Positions 17,587 through 26,881 of a stretch of DNA of 64,000 nucleotides are shown here, one piece after another. The stretch covers positions 372,001 to 436,000 of the forward strand of contig CAWEOP010000006.1 of the NCBI GenBank assembly GCA_963810755.1. The letters run 5' to 3'. The position numbers and the translations under genes are program-made. The notes beneath the pieces were generated by a model. It worked only from the letters and a program-made list of their open reading frames with translations. It did no database searches and was not told where the DNA came from. This DNA is from FEN-1219 sp963810755 (GTDB lineage Bacteria; Pseudomonadota; Gammaproteobacteria; Steroidobacterales; Rariloculaceae). Within the stretch, counting starts at the first letter, position 1. Every line of letters begins with the position of its first letter.

Positions 17587-18429
17587 TCAGCGCAGGAGAT
17601 CGAGCACCAGGTGATCGCGAATCGGATTGAACCCGAGCGCGCGGTAGATTCGCGCGGGCTGCGCGGGCTCGCGCTCGGCCACCAGCATGCAGTACTCCGC
17701 GCCCGCATCGAGCGCGATGCGACTTACGGCCGCGACCGCATTGCTCGCGTAGCCGCGCCCGCGGGCCTCGGGCGGCGTGTAGACCGCGGATATCCGTACG
17801 CTGTTCGCGGTCCTGCCTGACGCGGCCACGACGCTTTTCGGGCCGTCGTGCTCCCAAACATACAGCTCGCGACGCCGCAAGCGACGCCGAAAGAAGGCCG
17901 CGACGTCGAACGGCGTATTGGTCTCTCGCGCGTAGCCGGGGGCACAGCGGCTGAGCCAAGGCCAATCTCCCTCCTGTGCAAGGCGGAGGTCTCCCGACGC
18001 GGGACGCGGCGTGACGATCTCGTCGAGCCGAAATAGCATCCAGTTGTGCCGCAGCTGCCACGCGCCGCCGCATCGCTCGACCCACGAGCGCGCGAAGTGG
18101 AGCGCGGAGTCCCGCGGCCCGGAGACGGACGAAAGATCGGGCCGCACCTCCGCGATGCTTGCGACTACGGACGGCACAATTTCGTCCGGCATCGCCGTGA
18201 TTTCGAGGCCGTCGGGAGCGGCAGCGAGCGCGCAGCCGACGATCCCCTCGCCGCTCCTGACGGACGCGAGATAGATCGGATCGCGGAACGGATGATCGGT
18301 GGTCGTGAGCAGCTGCGCGACCGCGATGATCTGATCGTTGTGGTCGGCTTTCTCCAGCAACCACAACCCCGCGTCGGCGAGGAATTCGGCGGCGTCTCGG
18401 TAGACGCGAACCGTGTGGCGCGCAACCAT
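17587..18429 (-). CDS. GNAT-family N-acetyltransferase
   Basis: Acetyl-CoA-dependent acetyltransferase of 280 residues. The C-terminal half has the GNAT core: VYTPPEARGRGYASNAVAAV carries the Q/RxxGxG/A acetyl-CoA loop, and YRALGFNPIRDH is the usual last motif. The N-terminal half is a degenerate second GNAT-like domain, as in predicted proteins of this size. Substrate is unknown. It lies 11 bases downstream of the glycosylase gene on the same strand and may be cotranscribed with it and mtgA. Confidence 0.85.
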   Translation of the reverse strand: MVARHTVRVYRDAAEFLADAGLWLLEKADHNDQIIAVAQLLTTTDHPFRDPIYLASVRSGEGIVGCALAAAPDGLEITAMPDEIVPSVVASIAEVRPDLSSVSGPRDSALHFARSWVERCGGAWQLRHNWMLFRLDEIVTPRPASGDLRLAQEGDWPWLSRCAPGYARETNTPFDVAAFFRRRLRRRELYVWEHDGPKSVVAASGRTANSVRISAVYTPPEARGRGYASNAVAAVSRIALDAGAEYCMLVAEREPAQPARIYRALGFNPIRDHLVLDLLR

Positions 18430-18440
18430 CGACGATGAGA

Positions 18441-18968
18441 TCAGCGCGCCCCGAGCGCGGCAGACCAGCGCTCGAGCTTCCTTGCGAAGCTCACGGACGC
18501 GTTCGCCGGGCTCGTCGACGGCAACAAGCGCCGCTCGATCGCCGCGACCCGCGCCGGAAGGACCGGTAGAACTTGCCGCCGATAAAGCTCGGCGGCTTTG
18601 GCTCCGTTGAAGCAGATCAAACCGACGTCTCCGTGGCGTTCGAAGAAACCGCCGAAATCGTTGATCACCATGCTCGTTGTGACGATCGCGGAATCGAGGC
18701 TGCCGTTGCGTTCTCCCGCCGCGAGGACATCCCAAACCGCAACCCGGGACGCGACGAGCCGCTCGATCCGATCCTCGTATGCCAGCGCCGGCCCGGCGCC
18801 GAACAGCACGTCCATGATCCGCCAGAACGCGTTCTGCGGCTGGGCGTAATATTGCCTCATTTCCAGCGATTTTCGTCCTGGTAAGCTTCCGAGAACGAGA
18901 ATTCGCGGAGAGGCGCCGGCGATCGGCGGAAATCCGACGCTGAGGGGACGGCCGGAAAGCGCGCTCAC
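18441..18968 (-). CDS. DNA-deoxyinosine glycosylase (UDG superfamily)
   Basis: Base-excision repair enzyme that removes hypoxanthine from DNA. GSLPGRKSLEMRQYYAQPQN followed by AFWRIMDVLFG is the signature of the hypoxanthine-DNA glycosylase group within the uracil-DNA glycosylase fold; STSPANAS near the C-terminus is the second active-site motif. The GTG at 18968 overlaps the mtgA stop as GTGA and gives a 175-residue protein, usual for the family. Confidence 0.85.
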   Translation of the reverse strand: MSALSGRPLSVGFPPIAGASPRILVLGSLPGRKSLEMRQYYAQPQNAFWRIMDVLFGAGPALAYEDRIERLVASRVAVWDVLAAGERNGSLDSAIVTTSMVINDFGGFFERHGDVGLICFNGAKAAELYRRQVLPVLPARVAAIERRLLPSTSPANASVSFARKLERWSAALGAR

Positions 18969-19672
18969 CAGTCCAGTCCGCGGTAATGCCCGCGGCTCTC
19001 GAGTAGCGCCATCTGGCTGAGCACCCACGCCTGGCGACCCCGCACGTAGGCGCTCGGTCGGTCCGCATGCAGCTCACGCGGATTGGGAAGCACAGCCGCG
19101 AGCAAGGCCGCCTGCGGCACGCTGAGTGCGTCCGCGTGAGTGCCGAAAAAACGCTGCGCGGCGGCCTCGACACCGAATACCCCGGACCCGAGCTCAGCGA
19201 TGTTGAGGTAGACCTCGAGAATTCGCTGCTTCGACCAAAACGTCTCGAGCAGCAGCGCGAAGTACGCCTCCAACGCCTTGCGGGCGAGACTGCGCCCGGG
19301 CCACAGGAACAGATTCTTCGCGACCTGCTGCGTGATCGTGGACGCACCGCGGAGATCGTCGCCGGCGCGGTAGTCATCGATCGCCGCGTCGAGCGATTTG
19401 AAATCGATACCGTGATGCTCGAAGAAGCGTTGATCCTCGGACGCGATCACGGCGCGCGCGACGTTCGCCGAGATGTCCCCGCGGTCGCGCCACGAATGAA
19501 GGATATCGCGGAGCGGGATGGGTTGCTCGAGCATCATCGCAGTGATCGGCGGCGCGACGAAACGTAACGCGACGACGAGCCCCACGCTCACGATGAGCCA
19601 GACGAGCAGCGCGCCGACAATCCAGCGCGCTAGAAATCCGACGATGGAAAAACGGCGCACCTTCTTCGCCAC
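18965..19672 (-). CDS. mtgA: Monofunctional peptidoglycan glycosyltransferase
   Basis: Polymerises lipid II into glycan strands at the inner membrane. One N-terminal membrane helix (about 10-38) precedes a GT51 domain with catalytic Glu79 in ASEDQRFFEHHGID, then GASTITQQVAKNLFLWPGR, RKALEAYFALLLE and KQRILEVYLNIAELG. Its 235 residues match MtgA; there is no transpeptidase domain. The stop overlaps the start of the glycosylase gene. Confidence 0.95.
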   Translation of the reverse strand: MAKKVRRFSIVGFLARWIVGALLVWLIVSVGLVVALRFVAPPITAMMLEQPIPLRDILHSWRDRGDISANVARAVIASEDQRFFEHHGIDFKSLDAAIDDYRAGDDLRGASTITQQVAKNLFLWPGRSLARKALEAYFALLLETFWSKQRILEVYLNIAELGSGVFGVEAAAQRFFGTHADALSVPQAALLAAVLPNPRELHADRPSAYVRGRQAWVLSQMALLESRGHYRGLDW

Positions 19673-19876
19673 TGCGTTCCTTCAGGACTGCGGTTCGCTA
19701 AACGTCGCGCGCGAGTTTAACCGCGTTCCACGCGCACTCGGCGCGAACTTGCCGCATAGCACGAGCGTAGCCGATTTGACAGATTCCGGTCAGAGCGCGA
19801 TCTCGTGATATGGGTCATGCGAGCCGGGAGGAATGTAAGTTAACGTCGAGGCTGACCTTCGTATCCGGGGGCGACC

Positions 19877-20110
19877 ATGGGACATGCGAAGCGTTGGGAC
19901 CCGACAGCTACGTCGCGGCATGCCGAAGGTGTGCGGCACGTCGAAGACGTCGATCCGATTGGCTACGAGCACACCACGCAACGGATCTTGCAAATGACGA
20001 TCCGCGCGATAGGTGGCGATCCAGTCGCCGGAATCCGCAATGCCGTGATCGTCGGCACGATCGTCTGGATTGCGCTCGCGCTCGCCTCGGCTTTTTTCTT
20101 CGCGCATTAG
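19877..20110 (+). CDS. Small single-pass membrane protein
   Basis: A 77-residue protein of unknown function. The N-terminal 50 residues are polar (TQRILQMTIRAIGGDPVAGI) and the C-terminus is one membrane helix (NAVIVGTIVWIALALASAFF). It is convergent with the DUF3999 gene: the stop codons overlap at 20107-20110. It is supported mainly by its sensible composition and clear helix, and could be a chance ORF. Confidence 0.45.
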   Translation: MGHAKRWDPTATSRHAEGVRHVEDVDPIGYEHTTQRILQMTIRAIGGDPVAGIRNAVIVGTIVWIALALASAFFFAH

Positions 20111-21483
20111 GACGGCCGTTCGCCGAGCTCGCGCGCGAGCCGCACGGCCATCCACGCCACGGCCAGCACGCCGCCGCCGAGCACGATCCAGAGCAGCGTG
20201 ACGCGCCACGGGAATACGTAGGGTGCGCGCAACGCGTCCGCGCCGCCAAGCTCACGGAGCGCGCCTAGTGCGGCTCGTGGGGGCGCACTAGCGCCCGGCA
20301 GCGCGCGCCAGACGGCGGCGAACGTCGCGTCGGGTCCGGCATCTTCCGCGAGAGTGCCCGCTGCCAGCATGTACGGTGCCGTGCCGGCGGCCGACACGCG
20401 CAACTCCTCCAACGGATATGCGAGGCGCAGCGCGACGCGCTCGCGCGCGAGCGGCTCCGCGGTCGTGAGACGCCAATAGCGAGCCTCTCGCCGCCCGACC
20501 TCGAGGGGCTCGCTTGCGAACCGCTCGCCCTGGTAGTCGATCTCGTAGAACAGCGGTGAATGCGCGACTGTCTCCCATGGACCTTCGAGCGAGCTCGCTG
20601 TCGCGATGCTGCCGCGTGCCCAGCCGTTGTCGCCGGTGAACTCGAGCGTCACGGAGCTCACGGGTAGCGTGCCGCCCGCGTCGAAATAGAGCGCGTTCTC
20701 CACGGGCGGATCGGCCTGTTTCGGCACTTCCGCGAGCGCCGCCGACGTTGCGGCTGCAGGCATCGCACGAACGACCGCCGAGCTCACGAGCGTCACCCGC
20801 TCGAGATACCAATCGGGAAGCGTTTTCGCCCAAGTGACGCGGAAGTATCCGCCCGCAGACGCATTCACAGGCACGCGGTTGTGCAGCACGTCGGCGCCGC
20901 CGATCCGCAGCTGCGCGACCGACGCGCGGCCGACCACTTGCCAGTCCGTAAGCGTCTTGCTCTGCTCTATCCGCACGTCGAGCAGGAACGGCTCGGGCTG
21001 GGCGCGCCAATCGAGCTCGAGCGCGATCGGGCGCGTCTCTACGGCGCGAGCGTCGACGGCGAACGCGACGATCTCCTTCGCAGAATCGTCCGCGCCGCCC
21101 GTCACCACGACGCTCGTTTGCCGATTCGCGGTCGCGACGCTGAGCTGGGCGACCGCTTCCTGCGCTTCGTTCGAGTACAGCGGCGACGGTGCGAGCGGCG
21201 CGCGCTGCTCCGTCGCGGACGCGGGCGGAGGACTCACGCGATAGAACGGCATCGGGTTGCCCGCGGCGTCGAGAACCGCGAGCTCGCGGACGCTCGCGGC
21301 GTGCCGGTAGACCTCCGGCGTCAGCGGCAGATCGAAGATCTTTTGATCGCCCGGCGCTTCGATCGCCCAGCCGACCTCGAACTGCTCGGGCTTGAGCGGC
21401 GCCGCGTGGACGGCGCCGGCAAGCAAAGCGACGGCACCGAGCGGCAAACCGCGGCACAAGGATCGATTAGATCGGACCTTCAT
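20107..21483 (-). CDS. DUF3999-family membrane-anchored protein
   Basis: Exported protein of 458 residues: signal peptide (GAVALLAGAVHA), a long beta-rich extracytoplasmic region, and a C-terminal membrane helix (VTLLWIVLGGGVLAVAWMAV). Pattern and gene order identify DUF3999, which almost always follows a DUF2339 gene. Function is unknown; the pair is presumed to form an inner-membrane complex. It starts 13 bases after the DUF2339 stop. Confidence 0.85.
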   Translation of the reverse strand: MKVRSNRSLCRGLPLGAVALLAGAVHAAPLKPEQFEVGWAIEAPGDQKIFDLPLTPEVYRHAASVRELAVLDAAGNPMPFYRVSPPPASATEQRAPLAPSPLYSNEAQEAVAQLSVATANRQTSVVVTGGADDSAKEIVAFAVDARAVETRPIALELDWRAQPEPFLLDVRIEQSKTLTDWQVVGRASVAQLRIGGADVLHNRVPVNASAGGYFRVTWAKTLPDWYLERVTLVSSAVVRAMPAAATSAALAEVPKQADPPVENALYFDAGGTLPVSSVTLEFTGDNGWARGSIATASSLEGPWETVAHSPLFYEIDYQGERFASEPLEVGRREARYWRLTTAEPLARERVALRLAYPLEELRVSAAGTAPYMLAAGTLAEDAGPDATFAAVWRALPGASAPPRAALGALRELGGADALRAPYVFPWRVTLLWIVLGGGVLAVAWMAVRLARELGERPS

Positions 21484-21496
21484 CGGTAACCTCCCA

Positions 21497-24370
21497 TCAA
21501 GCCGCGCGCTTGTCGAGCTCCGCGCGCGGCGGCACCGGCGCGAAGTAGCCCACGACGAGCAACAGCAGGCCGACGCCGAGGAACGAGACGATGCGCGTCA
21601 CCGAGCCGCTGTCGCCGAGCTCCACGAGGAAGAGCTTCACTACCACGACGCCCATGAGCCCGGCGCCCGTGAGCCAAACTACGCGGCGCCTGCCGCGCGC
21701 GCCGATCACCATGGCCGCGAGCGCCGTCGCCCCCCAGACGATCGACAACGACGTCTGCAGCACTTTGGACGCGGCGAGGCTGTCGAGATCGAAAGGCACG
21801 GCGGCGTAATGATGCACCGCACGCGCGACCGCCATCGTGAGCAGGTACCAGCCGAACAGCCCGGCCACGATCGCGCGGTGCCGCACCTCGAGGCCGATGC
21901 CGGGCGCAGTGGTTTGCAGGATCGCTAGCCAGCGCAGCAGCACGATGCAGACGAACACGCTCACGAGCTCCAGCGGGTTCAGCAGCGGCACGTACGGCAG
22001 CGGCGCGGAATCGCCCGGCGACAGCGCGTTGCCGAAAATGGTCGCGAGCATCAGGGCTGCGAGCGCACCACCCGCGCAGAGCTTCACATAGGTCTCGGCG
22101 TGCGCGGCTAGCGGCCACGCGATCCGTTCGCGCAACCGCAGTGTCGCGAGCACGTACGCGGTCCCGGCCGCGAGCGCCAGGGCCACGGGCCAGATGCCGT
22201 CCGCGACGCGGTCCATCTGCCAGTGGGCTTCCCAGACGAGCAGCGCGCCGGCGAGCCAGTACGACGTCGCGTGCAGCACTGGACGCAAGAGCGAGTAGCG
22301 CTCCTCGCGCGCGCGCAGGAACACGAGCATCGCTCCGAACGCCGCCGGCCAAGCGAACCAGCCGAAGCGTTCCGCGGGATGGGACACCTCGAACACCGCG
22401 AGCACGGCGAGAAAGATCGCGGCGGGCCAGAGCACGAGCCCGAGCGCATTGAGCCGCGGCCACGAAGCGCGCACAGCCGCAGTCATCGCGAGCAGCGTAG
22501 TTGCGCCGAAGAACACTAGGTAGGCCGAAAGCTCGAAACGACTCGACACGAATCGGTCGATCTCGGCGACACCGGCGAAGATCCACCACGCGCTCGCCCA
22601 AATCAGGAACGCGATCGACAGGAGCGGGAACGCGAGCGTGCGTCCGCGGTCGCGCGCGGCGGAGAGTCGGCCGCCCGCAGCGTCCGGCGCCTCGAACAAA
22701 CGGCCCGAGAACCAACCCGCGAGCGCGAGCAGGAAGGCCCCGAGGTACCGGCCGTTCAGCACTGCCCATTCGGCCGGTACGGCCGCTTGTTCGACGTACG
22801 CGGCGCCCGACATCAACTGCAGCACGATGCCGGCCGCGAGCGCGAGCCTGCGTTGCTGACGGAATCCGAGCCATATCATTGCGGCGCCTTGCAGCGCCCA
22901 GGCCGCGGAAGTCCAGCGGGCATCGAGCGCGAGCGGGATCGCGACGGTGAGGAACGCGACACTGAGCGCGAATTGCGCCTCGACCATTACGCGCAGCTCG
23001 GCCGCGCCGCGTCGCAGCAGGAACGTCGCGATTCCGACGTACAGTGCGGCGAGCGCGATCGCGCTGATCGCGAGCCCATACTCCGTATCTCCCACGAGCT
23101 GGCTCTGCAGAGCGAAGCCCACGATCGGCGTGCCGAACGTAAGCGTGCCGTCGACGAAGCCGCGCAGCGCGGGCGCCTCGCGGCTCGCGAACAGCACGGG
23201 AATCGCGATATACATGAGCACGAACAGGATCAGAAACGGCTCCGTGCTCGCGAAGTGCTCGGGCGTGTATGACTGGGAGCCCCAGAGGCTGGCGATACCG
23301 AATGTGAAAATGAAGCCCAGCACGTTGAGCTCGCGCCACGCCTTGAACCACGCGATGCCGACGATCGCGACGTTGAGGATCGCGTAGTAGCCGAACAGCG
23401 CGACGTGATTGCCGGAGTCGTTCGAGACGAGCACGGGCGCCATGAAGCCGCCGACGATGCCGAGCACGGCGAGCGAGCGCGAGTCCTGCAGCACCGCGAG
23501 CGCCCCGGCGGCGACCGTCACGACGAGCAGCAACGCGAACGCGGCGGCCGACGGCAGCAGATGAAACAGCTCGAACGAGGCGTAGATCGTGAGATACAGC
23601 ACGGCGATGCCGCCGCCTTGCACGCTGAGCGCGTACGTACGGTTCTTGTGGCGCAGCCGCCAGCCGAGCACGAGAAGCGCGACGCCGAACAACGCGACAA
23701 ACATCAAGCGCAGCTCGAGCGGCAACACGAGCCATTGGCGATCGATGCCTTCCTTCACGAGGAAGGCGACGCCGAATACCGACAGCACGACGCCGACTTT
23801 CACGGGCACGTTCCCGGTCGTGAACCAGCGTTTCACAAAGGTGACTCCGTCGTCGAGCAGCGAAGGCTCGAGCTCGACGCGACGCGTAGCGCGCGCACGC
23901 GCCGCGGTTTGCGCGGCCCCTTGCGCGGCCCCTTGCGCGGCTGATCTCGCCGGCGCGGGCGCTATCGGCCGGTGCGGTGTGCTCGCTGCCGCGGACGCCG
24001 CACGTTCGCTGTCGGGCGCGGCCGCGGCGGGTTGCACGGCGGTCGTAGTCGGGCGCGGCGCGGCCCAATCGGCACGCGTCGCAGCGGCCGGGGTCCCGGG
24101 CGCTTCGGCACGGTCCGGCGCGGCGGATGCTCTCGCAGCCGCGCCGTCGGGCGCCGCTTTGGCGGGCGCGTCCGCCGACGTCGGCGCCCCCTTCAACGCG
24201 TGCGACAGCGTAGCGACCTGCCGCTCGAGTCGTTCGATGCGAGTGCCGAGCCCGCTCACCCAGCCCGCGATCAGGCCTGCGAACGCGCCGCCGAGCGCTC
24301 CGCTGAGCTCGCCGCCCGAGATCGCGAGGCCGATCGCACCCGCCAGCAAAGCAAACACCAACATGTTCAT
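21497..24370 (-). CDS. DUF2339-family polytopic membrane protein
   Basis: Very large inner-membrane protein (957 residues) with about 25 hydrophobic helices. The N-terminus is one helix, a short coiled coil (TRIERLERQVATLSHALKG) and an Ala/Pro-rich linker of about 100 residues that includes the tandem repeat QGAAQGAAQ (DNA repeat at 23915-23940). The remainder is membrane-embedded, as expected for DUF2339. Function unknown. The gene is two bases upstream of the alpha/beta hydrolase stop on the same strand and forms an operon with DUF3999. Confidence 0.88.
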   Translation of the reverse strand: MNMLVFALLAGAIGLAISGGELSGALGGAFAGLIAGWVSGLGTRIERLERQVATLSHALKGAPTSADAPAKAAPDGAAARASAAPDRAEAPGTPAAATRADWAAPRPTTTAVQPAAAAPDSERAASAAASTPHRPIAPAPARSAAQGAAQGAAQTAARARATRRVELEPSLLDDGVTFVKRWFTTGNVPVKVGVVLSVFGVAFLVKEGIDRQWLVLPLELRLMFVALFGVALLVLGWRLRHKNRTYALSVQGGGIAVLYLTIYASFELFHLLPSAAAFALLLVVTVAAGALAVLQDSRSLAVLGIVGGFMAPVLVSNDSGNHVALFGYYAILNVAIVGIAWFKAWRELNVLGFIFTFGIASLWGSQSYTPEHFASTEPFLILFVLMYIAIPVLFASREAPALRGFVDGTLTFGTPIVGFALQSQLVGDTEYGLAISAIALAALYVGIATFLLRRGAAELRVMVEAQFALSVAFLTVAIPLALDARWTSAAWALQGAAMIWLGFRQQRRLALAAGIVLQLMSGAAYVEQAAVPAEWAVLNGRYLGAFLLALAGWFSGRLFEAPDAAGGRLSAARDRGRTLAFPLLSIAFLIWASAWWIFAGVAEIDRFVSSRFELSAYLVFFGATTLLAMTAAVRASWPRLNALGLVLWPAAIFLAVLAVFEVSHPAERFGWFAWPAAFGAMLVFLRAREERYSLLRPVLHATSYWLAGALLVWEAHWQMDRVADGIWPVALALAAGTAYVLATLRLRERIAWPLAAHAETYVKLCAGGALAALMLATIFGNALSPGDSAPLPYVPLLNPLELVSVFVCIVLLRWLAILQTTAPGIGLEVRHRAIVAGLFGWYLLTMAVARAVHHYAAVPFDLDSLAASKVLQTSLSIVWGATALAAMVIGARGRRRVVWLTGAGLMGVVVVKLFLVELGDSGSVTRIVSFLGVGLLLLVVGYFAPVPPRAELDKRAA

Positions 24371-24371
24371 G

Positions 24372-25193
24372 TCACGTCCCCTTGCAGGTCTGCGCCCAAC
24401 GCGCGCGCACCTGCTCCAACGACAAACCGGGATCGAGCGCCGGCATGAGCTTCGCGTTTTGCCAGCGGCGATTCAGATACGACATGTGATTGCCGAAGTG
24501 GCCGAACGCGATGTCGTCCGACGACCACACGTATTGCAGCAATTTCGGATCGGCGAGGTCGAAGCCGACGGCGCCGGCGCTCATGGTGTTCTTGCGGTCG
24601 ATCGTGCCGAAAGCGCGCGTACCCCAGCCCACCTGCAAATCGAGCGCGCTCGCGAAATTCGCGACGAGCTCGTTCACATGCGGCAGCACACGCTCGGCGA
24701 GCGGGTAGTCGGGCGAGATGGCCGGCGCGACGAGTATCAATCGGTCGATACTGACGTCATCCGGCAGGGCCGCCGTGACGAGCGTTACCATGCCGCCGCC
24801 GCCCGAGTAACCGACGACGTAGAGTTTCTCCTCCGCGTGCGTGCGCCGCCATGCGGCAAGCTCGGCCGCGATTTCCGCGGCGGTCGAAGAGTTGCGCTCC
24901 TCAGCCCGGAGATTCTCGATCATGTGGAAGGGCGTGCCCCACGTCCGCACTTCGACGTCGAAATTCGGCAACTGCTGCTCGACACGTTCGACGAATCCCG
25001 CGAGGTGGAATCGCGTGTTGCCGACGCCCGGCATGATCAGCACGCGGCCGCGCTCGCTCGACGTAGCGTCGGTGACAGCGCCGCACTCCCAGCGCGACGT
25101 GGTCGTGTCCGCTGCAACGGTGAACGTCGCGAGCAACACCGCGGCACTCGTGCGGGCGAGCCGAAACAGCGTTGGCCGAGGGTCGTTTTTCAT
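24372..25193 (-). CDS. Exported alpha/beta-hydrolase
   Basis: Putative periplasmic hydrolase of 273 residues. A signal peptide (TSAAVLLATFTVAADT) precedes an alpha/beta fold with the nucleophile elbow GYSGGGG (Ser130), an early strand VLIMPGVGNT, and likely acid and base near RLILVAPAIS and FGHFGNHMSYL. Substrate is unknown. The chosen ATG at 25193 excludes nine weakly supported upstream residues. It is the first gene of the run with DUF2339 and DUF3999. Confidence 0.75.
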   Translation of the reverse strand: MKNDPRPTLFRLARTSAAVLLATFTVAADTTTSRWECGAVTDATSSERGRVLIMPGVGNTRFHLAGFVERVEQQLPNFDVEVRTWGTPFHMIENLRAEERNSSTAAEIAAELAAWRRTHAEEKLYVVGYSGGGGMVTLVTAALPDDVSIDRLILVAPAISPDYPLAERVLPHVNELVANFASALDLQVGWGTRAFGTIDRKNTMSAGAVGFDLADPKLLQYVWSSDDIAFGHFGNHMSYLNRRWQNAKLMPALDPGLSLEQVRARWAQTCKGT

Positions 25194-25265
25194 GGACGCG
25201 AGTCTGCCAGAAGTACCCAATTGCGCTACGAATCCGTGATCGAGCTGCGGAACAGTGGTTTGCCG

Positions 25266-25293
25266 GTATCGTAATCCGATACTTCAGTACAAT
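25266..25293 (+). promoter_or_regulatory. Palindrome and -10 box before HTH gene
   Basis: GTATCG (25266-25271) and CGATAC (25277-25282) form a perfect inverted repeat with a five-base spacer. A TACAAT box (25288-25293) follows, 45 bases before the start of the HTH gene. The palindrome sits between the expected -35 and -10 positions, where a repressor would block transcription, so autoregulation is likely. The -35 itself is not recognisable. Confidence 0.4.
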
Positions 25294-25337
25294 GGGCCTG
25301 TCATAACGACCGGCCAATCGCGCGGCAGAGGTGAGTC

Positions 25338-26111
25338 ATGGCCCAAGTCAGCCTCCTCGTGAGCGAGCTCAAACGCTACCTGAAAGCGCACGGGCTCACG
25401 TATGCAGAAGTCGCAAAGCGGCTAGATCTCAGCGAATCGAGCGTCAAGCGGCTGTTCGCGCGGGAGACGTTCACGCTCAAGCGCTTCGAGCAGATCTGCA
25501 ACGCGCTCGGACTCGAGATCGCTGATCTGTTCGAGCTCATCAGCGAGCGCCGGGAATACCTCACGCAGCTCACGGCGGAGCAGGAAGCCGCGCTGATGAG
25601 CGACACGAAGCTGCTGCTGCTCACTTATCTCTTGATCAACGGCTGGCCGACGCGCGAAATCGTCGCCGCCTACGACATCGACGAGCCCGAGCTCGAGCGG
25701 CTGCTGATCCGGCTACACCGCGCAAAGATCATCGAGCTATTGCCGCTGAACCGCGTGAAGCTGCGCACCGCGCGCAACTTTGCGTGGCGCGCGGACGGGC
25801 CAGTGCGGCGTCTGCTCGACAAGGAGGTGCAACGCGACTTCCTCGACTCGCGGTTCGACGGCGCCGGCGAGAAGCTCACGTTCGTCGGCGGCCTCCTGTC
25901 GCCCGCGTCGCTCGCGCAGCTGCAACCGTCGATCGATCGCGTCGCGCGCGAATTCGACGAGCTCGCGCGTCGCGACGCGTCGCTGCCGCTCGCGGAGCGC
26001 AGCAGCTGCGGCGCCGTCCTCGCGGTTCGGCCGTGGGAGTTCTCGCAGTTCGTCGCGCTGCGGCGGAAGAAACCCGCCTCGCGCTCCGCGGATGATGGCT
26101 CGACACGGTGA
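25338..26111 (+). CDS. HTH (XRE-type) transcriptional regulator
   Basis: A 257-residue DNA-binding protein. Residues 1-65 form a Cro/CI-type helix-turn-helix (YAEVAKRLDLSESSVKRLFA). Residues 70-190 form a helical region that may include a second winged-helix-like fold (GWPTREIVAAYDIDEPELER). The C-terminal third is basic and unassigned. It is convergent with the efflux ATPase gene. It may sense a small molecule, but no ligand domain is recognisable. Confidence 0.8.
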   Translation: MAQVSLLVSELKRYLKAHGLTYAEVAKRLDLSESSVKRLFARETFTLKRFEQICNALGLEIADLFELISERREYLTQLTAEQEAALMSDTKLLLLTYLLINGWPTREIVAAYDIDEPELERLLIRLHRAKIIELLPLNRVKLRTARNFAWRADGPVRRLLDKEVQRDFLDSRFDGAGEKLTFVGGLLSPASLAQLQPSIDRVAREFDELARRDASLPLAERSSCGAVLAVRPWEFSQFVALRRKKPASRSADDGSTR

Positions 26112-26154
26112 GCCCGAGCCCCTTGCTCGCGGGACGCGAGCGGAGCGCCGAGCG

Positions 26155-26836
26155 CTAGATCGCGACTTGATTCGCGGCAACCACCTTGCCGTCGAGCAGA
26201 TTCACGATCCGGTGCGCTCGCGCCGCGTGGCTCGGCGAGTGCGTGACCATCATGATCGTCGTGCCCTGCGTGTTCAGCTGGTTCAGCATGTTCATGACTT
26301 CCTCGCCGTTCTTCGTGTCGAGGTTGCCCGTGGGCTCGTCGGCGAGGATCAGCTTCGGGCTGCCCACTACGGCGCGGGCGACGGCCACGCGCTGCTGTTG
26401 ACCGCCCGATAGCTGCTCCGGCTTGTGCTTCGCGCGCGCGCTCAAGCCCACGAGCTCGAGCGCCTCGCGCACGAGGTCGCGGCGCTGCGGCTTGCTGACG
26501 TTCTGATAGAGCAGCGGCAGCTCGACGTTCTCGTAGACGTTCAGCTCGTCGATCAGGTTGAAGCTCTGGAAGATGAAGCCGACGTTGCCCTTGCGCATGT
26601 CGGCGAGCTTGTTCTCGGAGTACTTCGACACGTCGGTGTCGGCGAACACGTACTGACCGCTCGTCGGCGCGTCGATGAGCCCGACGATGTTGAGCAGGGT
26701 CGACTTGCCGCAGCCGGACGGCCCCATGACCGCCACGAACTCGCCTTTGCCGAGCTCGAGGTCGATGCCGTCGAGCGCGGTGGTCTCGAGCTCGGTCGTG
26801 CGATAACGTCTTGGTGACGCCGGAAAGCTTGATCAT
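26155..26836 (-). CDS. ABC transporter ATPase, MacB/LolD type (frameshifted)
   Basis: Nucleotide-binding subunit of an efflux or lipoprotein-type ABC system. Starting MIKLSGVTKTYRTTELETTA (once corrected), it carries Walker A (GPSGCGKST), Q-loop (FIFQSFNLIDEL), signature LSGGQQQRVAVARAV, Walker B (LILADEPTGNLD) and H-loop (MMVTHSP). One extra A/T pair at 26804-26805 breaks the frame after VTKT. After correction it has about 226 residues, normal for the family. The adaptor gene lies upstream, but the FtsX/MacB-type permease expected beside it is missing. Confidence 0.88.
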
Positions 26837-26881
26837 TGTTATCCCCCGCGCTCGAGCCCGAGCTACTGTGTCCCGCCGTGA

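Noticed and set aside
23915..23945. Tandem GC-rich repeat as a possible CRISPR or mobile repeat
   Set aside because: It is a coding repeat (QGAAQGAAQ) within DUF2339; no spacers or cas genes occur in the window.
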